DNA from: Pyrococcus sp. NA2
GTDB lineage: Archaea > Methanobacteriota_B > Thermococci > Thermococcales > Thermococcaceae
Assembly: GCF_000211475.1 (NCBI RefSeq)
Contig: NC_015474.1
Span: forward strand, 1,702,122-1,766,121
Direction of reading: 5' to 3'
DNA: 64,000 nt
Part shown: one piece after another, positions 57,876 through 64,000 of the stretch
Numbering within the stretch: position 1 is the stretch's first letter
Layout of the letters: each line of letters starts with the position of its first letter
Made by a program: the position numbers and the translations under genes
The notes under the pieces: model-generated
Seen by the model: the letters and a program-made list of their open reading frames with translations, nothing else
The model's database searches: none
What the model was told of the DNA's origin: nothing

Positions 57876-58570
57876 GTATCTGGGCAATAATGGAATACTA
57901 TAAAAACGCCCTGATGAAGAGTAAAAGCTCAATGTTAAGCTTCGCCATACAACCACTTTCCTTCATCTTTATTGTCTACGTGATTAGTGGGGGTAAATTC
58001 CTCTCTTCAGCGCTTGCTGGTGCAATCGTTAGCTTCATTGTTGGCGTGGGGATGGCAGATCTTCCAATAGAACTGGTAGGGATGAAGGTTCGCTCAAAGT
58101 TTTATGATATTATCATGTCCCTACCAGGAAATTCGGCAGAGAAAATGCTTGGCATCTCCCTTGGCATAAGCTTACCCGCCATGCCATATTTGGCGATACT
58201 CGTAATCATGCTCCTCGCAAAGCTTGGGCTTCATCACATAAAATATATAGTGCTTAGCATCGTTTCCCTGTGGATATGGAGCGTGACCATTGGAATGTAT
58301 ATAGGGGTTAAAATCAAAGAACCCCTCACAGTCATGAGGCTATCAACGGTTTTAACAACTATATTCACGATTTTTCTTCCTGTCTATTATCCAATAAACC
58401 TCGTGCCCAAAAGTTTACAACCTATCCTTTTGACGGTTCCTACTGTTAGCGCCTCACATTTAATGGCATCTAACTCCCCACAGTATGCAGAGTTATCCGT
58501 TGCATCCTTGATGCTATGGGTGATCTTGTGTTTAATATTGGCTTTCTTAGTTGAAAGTAGAGAGCTCTGA
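57872..58570 (+). CDS. ABC-2 type permease subunit
   Basis: 232 residues, six hydrophobic segments. The start GTG overlaps the ATPase stop (GTGA). The opening AIMEYYKNALMKSKSSMLS and the middle PIELVGMKVRSKFYDIIMSLPG are typical of NodJ/ABC-2 permeases that export drugs or polysaccharides. It is shorter than many (about 250-260). With the adjacent ATPase it makes a complete exporter; the cargo is unknown. Confidence 0.85.
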   Translation: MSIWAIMEYYKNALMKSKSSMLSFAIQPLSFIFIVYVISGGKFLSSALAGAIVSFIVGVGMADLPIELVGMKVRSKFYDIIMSLPGNSAEKMLGISLGISLPAMPYLAILVIMLLAKLGLHHIKYIVLSIVSLWIWSVTIGMYIGVKIKEPLTVMRLSTVLTTIFTIFLPVYYPINLVPKSLQPILLTVPTVSASHLMASNSPQYAELSVASLMLWVILCLILAFLVESREL

Positions 58571-58860
58571 AGAGTGGGCTTTCAAGTTGATTTGGAGGAT
58601 AAGATCTCCGCGAGCTCGGAACAAAATAAGGTTGGAAAAGTCTTTTCTAGCGTTCACTCTTATACATTTCGATGAGTGCTTTCCAAGGATCCCTAAAAAT
58701 TCAGGAAGATATTTAAGAAGATTCATTGAACTTTTCTTTCTCAACTTTCTCGCTTTATCCCTACCTTCTTAAATGCTTTAGGATCACATATAACCCTTAG
58801 GAATTAACTCGCTTGGAGAAGTGTAACATTGCCTTGTCAGGTCTATAGACACCGAAAGTT
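58571..58860. other. gene-free region between the permease and 5S rRNA
   Basis: About 290 bases without a supported gene. Both strands have open frames of 65-73 codons through here (for example IHFDECFPRIPKNSGRYLRR on +), without ribosome site or promoter; they may be decayed coding remnants. GAAAGTTTTTTAAGGGG at about 58855-58870 is the 5S promoter. Confidence 0.4.
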
Positions 58861-58888
58861 TTTTAAGGGGTGGGTTTTGAGTAGGTTA

Positions 58889-59014
58889 CGGCACGGCGGC
58901 CATAGCGGGGGGGCCACACCCGGTCTCATTTCGAACCCGGAAGTTAAGCCCCCCAGCGATCCCGGTTGTACTGCCCTCCGAGAGGGGGCGGGAAGCCGGG
59001 GACGCCGCCGGCCG
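58889..59014 (+). rRNA. 5S ribosomal RNA
   Basis: About 125 bases of GC-rich sequence with the conserved archaeal 5S core: CACCCGGTCTC, ATTTCGAACCCGGAAGTTAAG, and a terminal helix from the GGCGGC near the 5' end with GCCGCC near the 3' end. A TATA box (GTTTTTTAAGG) lies about 28 bases upstream. It stands alone, apart from 16S and 23S, as in other Pyrococcus. The exact ends are approximate. Confidence 0.92.
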
Positions 59015-59024
59015 CTATATTCTT

Positions 59025-59243
59025 TTAATCCTTTAATTCTCCCTTCAATCTAAGATAGTCTTCTTTTGAGAGAGGGAAGTCTTTAGCAGCCTTTAGAAAC
59101 GAATTAATAAGTTTAACTTGCTCCTTAAACACTTCATCTGGATTCTCCTTAAGTTTTTCTACATAAAACCTTATAAAGGCGAGTCTTTCCTCAATATCCC
59201 TTTTAGAATGGAATTTCAACCCCAAGCTTTTTTGCATATTCAT
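59025..59243 (-). CDS. small helical protein paired with a nucleotidyltransferase
   Basis: Up to 72 residues, mostly charged helices (RDIEERLAFIRFYVEKLKEN, DEVFKEQVKLINSFLKAAK), ending YLRLKGELKD. The frame overlaps the nucleotidyltransferase gene by up to 41 bases; the ATGs at 59243 and 59237 lack a ribosome site, so a later start is possible. Such an overlapping small partner is characteristic of toxin-antitoxin-like nucleotidyltransferase pairs, but the family is not recognised. Its stop lies about 10 bases from the 3' end of the 5S gene. Confidence 0.6.
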   Translation of the reverse strand: MNMQKSLGLKFHSKRDIEERLAFIRFYVEKLKENPDEVFKEQVKLINSFLKAAKDFPLSKEDYLRLKGELKD

Positions 59244-59784
59244 TAAGAGCCCCCCTATCTATGTGATCCTTGAAGAGTTCATAGAGGAAGAAAGCATCTT
59301 CAATGTCCTTATCACTTCCGAGATATAATTTATAAGCTATTTGGAGTTCTATAGGAGATATGTAAAGCCTTTCGTTACCTAATTTAACGATAATTCTCTT
59401 TCTTAGCGCCTCTTCATGGAGATAATCCTTTGGAAACTTAATTTCTGCATTTGGTATTACCTCACTCTTTCTGGCTAATCTGATTCCCATATTATCTTTA
59501 AGCATCTCATAGAGACCTCTGCAATCCTCTGGATTTAAGAACTCAAAACCCTCCCTTAAAAATGCTTTACACATTTCAGCAAATTTATTCTCAGAGATCC
59601 TTTCTATTATTATATCAACGTCTTCAGTGCCTCTTGGGCGACCAAAGATTATCGTCACGTATCCTCCAACTATCACATAGTTGGTATACCTCTCTATTAT
59701 ATTCACGACGCCTAAGACGAACTTATCCAACTCGCTCAGTTCTCTTGAAATTTCCACTTTTCCTTTCTCAACCTTAATTGTCAT
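59203..59784 (-). CDS. nucleotidyltransferase-fold protein (AbiEii/MNT-like)
   Basis: 193 residues. VIVGGYVTIIFGRPRGTEDVDIII near residue 40 carries the GG ... and D-x-D hallmark of minimal and AbiEii-type nucleotidyltransferases (Asp in TEDVDIII); the C-terminal ELQIAYKLYLGSDKDIEDA is the typical helical end. Relatives act as toxins adding nucleotides to tRNA or as HEPN-linked antitoxins. GGGAG precedes the ATG. Together with the overlapping 72-residue protein it forms a compact pair next to 5S rRNA. Activity and polarity are inferred. Confidence 0.72.
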   Translation of the reverse strand: MTIKVEKGKVEISRELSELDKFVLGVVNIIERYTNYVIVGGYVTIIFGRPRGTEDVDIIIERISENKFAEMCKAFLREGFEFLNPEDCRGLYEMLKDNMGIRLARKSEVIPNAEIKFPKDYLHEEALRKRIIVKLGNERLYISPIELQIAYKLYLGSDKDIEDAFFLYELFKDHIDRGALNEYAKKLGVEIPF

Positions 59785-59935
59785 CTTAATCTCCCTTACA
59801 ATGTCCTCCTCAAGCTCCTATTTATTCCTTGTTGCGCTCCTTAGGATATGGATTTTTTGTCCGATGTCAAGAAGGGGTTTCTCTATGTAAAAGGTTTTTA
59901 TATTTCGATGTCCAACTAGGGGCAGGTGATTAAAG

Positions 59936-61624
59936 ATGACCTTCGATAAAGAGAAACTCGCCAAAATTCGCGAGGAAGAGAAGCGTTGGGAAGAAACCAC
60001 TGTTAAGAAGTTTCTGGAGAAGGCTCCTGAAAGAAAGGAGAAGTTCATGACGGATGACGGCTTTGAGATCAAGAGGATTTACACTCCGGCAGATCTAGGC
60101 GAAGACTGGGATTACATGGAAAAGCTTGGCTTCCCAGGAGAGTACCCGTTCACCAGGGGAGTCTACGCAACCATGTACAGAGGGAGAATTTGGACGATGA
60201 GACAGTACGCTGGTTATGCAACGGCTGAAGAGTCAAACAAGAGGTACAAGTACCTCCTAAGCCAGGGGCAGACCGGATTGAGCGTTGCCTTTGACTTGCC
60301 GACACAGCTGGGATACGACAGCGATCATCCCCTAGCAGAGGGAGAAGTTGGGAAGGTTGGAGTGGCCATAGACTCCCTCTGGGACATGGAGATACTCTTC
60401 GATGGAATCCCCCTCGACAAGGTTTCCACGTCAATGACGATAAATGCAACAGCAGCAAACCTCCTTGCAATGTATATATTGGTTGCTGAAAAGCAGGGTG
60501 TCCCGCAACACGTGTTAAGGGGGACAGTTCAGAACGATATATTGAAGGAGTATATAGCGAGGGGAACTTACATATTCCCACCACAGCCCTCAATGAGGCT
60601 TACCACAGACATAATAATGTACTGTGCCGAGAACGTTCCAAAGTGGAATCCAATAAGCATAAGCGGTTATCACATTAGAGAAGCTGGGGCTACTGCAGTT
60701 CAGGAGGTTGCATTTACTTTAGCTGATGGAATAGAGTACGTTAAAGCGGTTATAGAGAGGGGAATGGATGTGGACAAGTTCGCTCCGAGGCTGAGCTTCT
60801 TCTTCGCAGCACACAACAACTTCCTCGAGGAGATAGCAAAGTTCAGGGCAGCGAGGAGATTGTGGGCTTACATAATGAAGGAGTGGTTCAACGCCAAGAA
60901 TCCAAGGTCAATGATGCTGAGATTCCACACCCAGACGGCCGGTTCAACCTTAACAGCCCAGCAACCTGAGAACAACATAATTAGAGTTGCCATTCAAGCC
61001 CTAGCTGCAGTCCTCGGCGGAACTCAGAGTTTGCACACCAACTCCTACGATGAAGCCCTTTCACTTCCAACGGAGAAGAGCGTTAGGATTGCATTGAGGA
61101 CGCAGCAAATAATAGCTTACGAGAGCGGAGTTGTTGATACTGTAGACCCATTGGGAGGAGCATACTACATAGAGTGGCTCACTGATCACATCTTCGAGGA
61201 GGCCCTCAAGTACATAGAGAAGATAGAGAAGATGGGCGGAATGATGAGGGCTATCGAGAGAGGATATGTCCAGAAGGAGATTGCTGAGGCAGCTTACAAG
61301 TACCAGAAGGAGATAGAGGAGGGAAAGAGGATAATTGTAGGCGTGAACAAGTTTGTCACAGATGAACCAATTGAGGTTGAAATTCTCAAGGTGGATCCAA
61401 GCATAAGGGAGAAGCAGATAGAGAGGCTAAAGAAGCTCAGGAGCGAGAGAGATAACAAAAAAGTTGAGGAAGCATTGGACAAACTCAGGAAAGCCGCGGA
61501 AAAGGAAGACGAAAATCTAATGCCTTACATAATAGAGGCCCACAAGCACCTCGCAACGCTCCAAGAAGTTACTGACGTTCTAAGGGAAATATGGGGAGAA
61601 TATAGGGCACCTCTGATCTTCTGA
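59936..61624 (+). CDS. methylmalonyl-CoA mutase, large (catalytic) subunit
   Basis: 562 residues. TIM-barrel CoA-binding domain: [103 protein letters not shown]. The B12-binding domain is missing, as in archaeal two-subunit mutases, so a small subunit must be elsewhere. It interconverts succinyl-CoA and (R)-methylmalonyl-CoA, feeding the decarboxylase operon at 36-40 kb. GGTGA precedes the ATG; GTTTTTATATT upstream is the promoter. Confidence 0.95.
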   Translation: MTFDKEKLAKIREEEKRWEETTVKKFLEKAPERKEKFMTDDGFEIKRIYTPADLGEDWDYMEKLGFPGEYPFTRGVYATMYRGRIWTMRQYAGYATAEESNKRYKYLLSQGQTGLSVAFDLPTQLGYDSDHPLAEGEVGKVGVAIDSLWDMEILFDGIPLDKVSTSMTINATAANLLAMYILVAEKQGVPQHVLRGTVQNDILKEYIARGTYIFPPQPSMRLTTDIIMYCAENVPKWNPISISGYHIREAGATAVQEVAFTLADGIEYVKAVIERGMDVDKFAPRLSFFFAAHNNFLEEIAKFRAARRLWAYIMKEWFNAKNPRSMMLRFHTQTAGSTLTAQQPENNIIRVAIQALAAVLGGTQSLHTNSYDEALSLPTEKSVRIALRTQQIIAYESGVVDTVDPLGGAYYIEWLTDHIFEEALKYIEKIEKMGGMMRAIERGYVQKEIAEAAYKYQKEIEEGKRIIVGVNKFVTDEPIEVEILKVDPSIREKQIERLKKLRSERDNKKVEEALDKLRKAAEKEDENLMPYIIEAHKHLATLQEVTDVLREIWGEYRAPLIF

Positions 61625-61642
61625 AATTTTATTTTTAGAGCT

Positions 61643-61858
<216 letters not shown>

Positions 61859-61885
61859 TTAACATTTTAAGAGGACTGGAAAATT

Positions 61886-62179
61886 ATGAAGTACGAGACC
61901 ATGATATCCCTTCTATTTGGAACTAGTGTGTTTCTAACTCTAATTTTTAAGGATTATTCGTTCCTGGTGATTCCTTCAATAGGGATCCCAATTATCCTCG
62001 CATATTTAGGAAGGAGAGAAAATTTGTTTGCAAAATCCCCTCTGTTTGATAGGGATACAGTTACGATAGTACTCCTAATAATTGCAATAGTGATCGTGTT
62101 TAACCTATTCACCGATCCAAGACTTGGCCTATTATCCCTTGGCTTATTCATTCCTGTGATATTTTCCCTTAAAGAGTAG
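61886..62179 (+). CDS. small membrane protein of unknown function
   Basis: 97 residues with about four hydrophobic segments (MISLLFGTSVFLTLIF, FLVIPSIGIPIILAYL, IVLLIIAIVIVFNLF, LLSLGLFIPVIF) separated by basic or Asp-containing turns. Tail-to-tail overlap of 11 bases with the kinase gene. No family recognised; TTTTAACATTTTAAG about 25 bases before the ATG suggests a leaderless start. Confidence 0.6.
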   Translation: MKYETMISLLFGTSVFLTLIFKDYSFLVIPSIGIPIILAYLGRRENLFAKSPLFDRDTVTIVLLIIAIVIVFNLFTDPRLGLLSLGLFIPVIFSLKE

Positions 62180-62822
62180 AGAGGAGCTCAAAGACTCTAC
62201 TAGGATCCTTAGTTTTCTTATAGAATCTAAGGGCGTCTTTCATCTCCTTGAGGAAATCTCCCGTCAAGTTAAACTTACTGATCACTCTCCTAGAAATTGA
62301 ATTGTTTCCGAGGAATAGCATTGCCATTGCAGATGTTAAGTTTTTAGGTCTTCTAACGGTACTCGCCTTCTCGAAGTCTATTATCCAGATATCAGTCGGA
62401 CTCACAAGTATGTGCTTCCCTCCCTGAATTTGCCCATGGTCTATGCCAAGTTTGTCGAGCTTATACGTTTTTTCCCCAATTTTAATTATATGATGCTTTT
62501 CGATATCTGAGGTTATTAAGTGTATTCCCTCGAGATACTCCCTAACCAGAACTTCTCTATTTTCAATAGTCCCATAAAGTATTAATCTTCCAGTTATATC
62601 TTGGCCTTCGAGAATTTTGAGAATCTCTGCTTCTCTTCTAAAGTTTCTCCTTGGAGAATCACCTCTCTGATATTTTATTATGACCCTTTCTCCGTTAATC
62701 TCACCTAAAAACACAAAACTAGTAGTTCCTTTAGCCAGAAACTTTTGAACTTTAATCCCATGTTCGCCTAACGCCTTATTTAAATTGTCAATAATTTTAT
62801 TTATCATTTCATCGATAATCAT
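62169..62822 (-). CDS. small atypical protein kinase (COG2112-like)
   Basis: 217 residues from ATG 62822. N-lobe: KFLAKGTTSFVFLGEING (Gly-rich loop), VIIKYQRGDSPR (Lys of VAIK type), REAEILKIL (Glu). C-lobe: LGIDHGQIQGGKHILVSPTDIWIIDFEKAS, shown in part, gives HGQ in place of HRD and IIDFEKA in place of DFG. The residues for phosphotransfer are in place. It is much smaller than canonical kinases (about 250-300). The substrate is unknown. The start is not firm because a GTG lies 3 bases upstream. Confidence 0.75.
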   Translation of the reverse strand: MIIDEMINKIIDNLNKALGEHGIKVQKFLAKGTTSFVFLGEINGERVIIKYQRGDSPRRNFRREAEILKILEGQDITGRLILYGTIENREVLVREYLEGIHLITSDIEKHHIIKIGEKTYKLDKLGIDHGQIQGGKHILVSPTDIWIIDFEKASTVRRPKNLTSAMAMLFLGNNSISRRVISKFNLTGDFLKEMKDALRFYKKTKDPSRVFELLSTL

Positions 62823-62872
62823 CACCCCATCATTTTTATATTGGATTGGGATATATAGCTATGGTGAGAACT

Positions 62873-64000
62873 ATGGAGATGGAGTTCGAAGAAGCCTTCA
62901 AAGAAGTTTATGAAATGGTAAAGCCGAAGTACAAGCTTTTCACAGCAGGACCAGTTGCTTGTTTCCCAGAAGTTCTGGAGATAATGAAGGTTCAGATGTT
63001 CAGCCACAGATCAAAAGAATACAGGAAAGTTCACGTTGACACCGTTGAGAGGCTCAAAGATTTCCTCGAGGTTAAGAAAGGGGAAGTATTGCTAGTTCCA
63101 AGTTCAGGAACTGGAATTATGGAAGCAAGCATAAGAAATGGAGTTACAAAGGGCGGAAAAGTTCTTGTTACCATTGTTGGAGCATTCGGTAAGAGGTACA
63201 AGGAAGTCGTTGAAACCAACGGTAGAAAAGCTGTTGTTCTCGAATATGAGCCAGGGAAAGCCGTGAAGCCGGAAGATCTTGATGACGCTTTAAGGAAGAA
63301 TCCAGATGTCGAAGCAGTTACGATAACTTACAACGAGACCTCTACCGGAGTTTTGAATCCATTGCCTGAGCTTGCGAAGGTTGCCAAGGAGCACGATAAA
63401 TTGGTTTTCGTCGATGCAGTTTCTGCAATGGGAGGTGCCGACATAAAGTTCGACAAGTGGGAGCTAGACGTTGTGTTCTCGAGCTCTCAGAAAGCCTTTG
63501 GTGTTCCACCAGGATTAGCCATTGGAGCGTTCAGCGAGAGGTTCATAGAGATAGCAGAGAAGATGCCTGAGAGAGGGTGGTACTTCGACATACCGCTCTA
63601 CATCAAGTACCTCAAGGAGAAGGAATCGACGCCGTCAACGCCACCAATGCCACAGGTCTTTGGAATAAACGTTGTGCTCAGAATAATTGAGAAGATGGGC
63701 GGAAAGGAGAAGTGGCTCAAGATGTACGAGGAGAGAGCTAAGATGGTCAGGGAAGGAGTTAAAGAAATGGGTCTAGGAATACTAGCCGAGCCAGGATACG
63801 AGAGCCCAACAATCACGGCAGTTCTAACACCAGAGGGAATCAAGGGAGATGAAGTCTATGAAGCAATGAGAAAGAGAGGCTTCGAGCTTGCCAAGGGATA
63901 CGGAAGTGTGAAGGAGAAAACCTTCAGGATTGGACACATGGGATACATGAAGTTCGAGGATATTCAGGAAATGCTTGACAATCTGAGGGAAGTAATTGAA
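62873..64000 (+). CDS. alanine-glyoxylate/serine aminotransferase (3' end outside window)
   Basis: 376 codons are seen; the frame remains open at the edge, and I recall about 386 residues for P. horikoshii PH1308, so about ten are missing. PLP-binding site SSSQKAFGVPPG (Lys) and early LFTAGPVACFPEVLE, plus SSGTGIMEASIRNG and DAVSAMGGADI, are fold-type I class V features. It likely uses serine, alanine and glyoxylate. The ATG at 62873 has GGTGA five bases upstream and is preferred over ATG 62861. TTTTTATATTGG is the promoter. Confidence 0.92.
   Translation, partial: MEMEFEEAFKEVYEMVKPKYKLFTAGPVACFPEVLEIMKVQMFSHRSKEYRKVHVDTVERLKDFLEVKKGEVLLVPSSGTGIMEASIRNGVTKGGKVLVTIVGAFGKRYKEVVETNGRKAVVLEYEPGKAVKPEDLDDALRKNPDVEAVTITYNETSTGVLNPLPELAKVAKEHDKLVFVDAVSAMGGADIKFDKWELDVVFSSSQKAFGVPPGLAIGAFSERFIEIAEKMPERGWYFDIPLYIKYLKEKESTPSTPPMPQVFGINVVLRIIEKMGGKEKWLKMYEERAKMVREGVKEMGLGILAEPGYESPTITAVLTPEGIKGDEVYEAMRKRGFELAKGYGSVKEKTFRIGHMGYMKFEDIQEMLDNLREVIE

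Noticed and set aside
58551-58772. 73-codon frame after the permease as a real gene
   Set aside because: No promoter or ribosome site and it overlaps the permease end; recorded only as a possible remnant.
60150-60593. 147-codon minus-strand frame in the mutase gene
   Set aside because: Low-complexity shadow of a strongly conserved plus-strand enzyme.

Overview
This window reads as chromosomal DNA of a hyperthermophilic archaeon of the genus Pyrococcus (Thermococcales), close to P. horikoshii / P. abyssi. The basis is recalled similarity of many products (the 425-residue GltPh-type transporter, PhCas6-like Cas6, prolyl oligopeptidase, Hel308, ABCE1, serine/alanine-glyoxylate aminotransferase), archaeal ribosomal proteins L34e, L14e and L40e, TATA-like boxes about 25 bases ahead of many starts, GGTGA/GGAGG ribosome sites, and very GC-rich tRNAs and 5S rRNA in an otherwise AT-rich sequence. 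Species is not determined.

Layout. 1-8.35 kb: a type I CRISPR effector operon of the Cst/Tneap kind (cas6-cas8-cas7-cas5-cas3, minus strand), then an archaeal AAA ATPase and a converging CARF-HTH (Csa3-like) regulator; there is no array and no cas1/2/4 here. 8.4-15.4 kb: a carbamoyltransferase, a Fap7/AK6 NTPase with an HtpX protease, then a two-gene McrBC-like restriction system. 15.4-25 kb: an unknown protein, a zinc-finger protein, a box C/D sRNA overlapping the dph6-like gene, secreted subtilisin, MFS carrier, prolyl oligopeptidase, the L34e-cmk-L14e operon, a deacetylase, a PEBP lipoprotein, and tRNA-Glu/tRNA-Ile. 25-36 kb: DUF2118 and GNAT genes, an AOR-type tungsten oxidoreductase, malic enzyme, malate dehydrogenase, a Vps4-like AAA protein, a radical SAM protein, Hel308 and carbamate kinase. 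36-42 kb: the sodium-pumping methylmalonyl-CoA decarboxylase operon (alpha, delta, gamma, beta), ABCE1, RidA and a second box C/D sRNA. 42.5-50 kb: a flippase/glycosyltransferase/deacetylase operon, purB, an M23-like protein, a universal stress protein with an apparent ACG start, and an NSUN-type RNA methyltransferase. 50-56.7 kb: TldD/TldE, a radical SAM protein, tRNAs Leu, Ser and Cys, a third box C/D sRNA and the aspartate transporter. 57-64 kb: an ABC exporter, 5S rRNA, a nucleotidyltransferase/small-protein pair, methylmalonyl-CoA mutase, L40e, a small kinase and a serine/alanine-glyoxylate aminotransferase cut by the window end.

How the parts fit. Two defence loci (CRISPR effector and McrBC) and a possible toxin-antitoxin-like pair lie among housekeeping genes. 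Methylmalonyl-CoA mutase and decarboxylase, malic enzyme and malate dehydrogenase together suggest C3/C4 acid interconversion coupled to a sodium gradient that the aspartate carrier could use. Translation is a recurrent theme: ribosomal proteins, ABCE1, the diphthamide-type enzyme, RNA methyltransferase, five tRNAs, 5S rRNA and three methylation guides. The least conventional signals are the sRNA/dph6 overlap, the L14e ribosome-site hairpin, and two genes whose best ribosome site points to a non-standard start codon.
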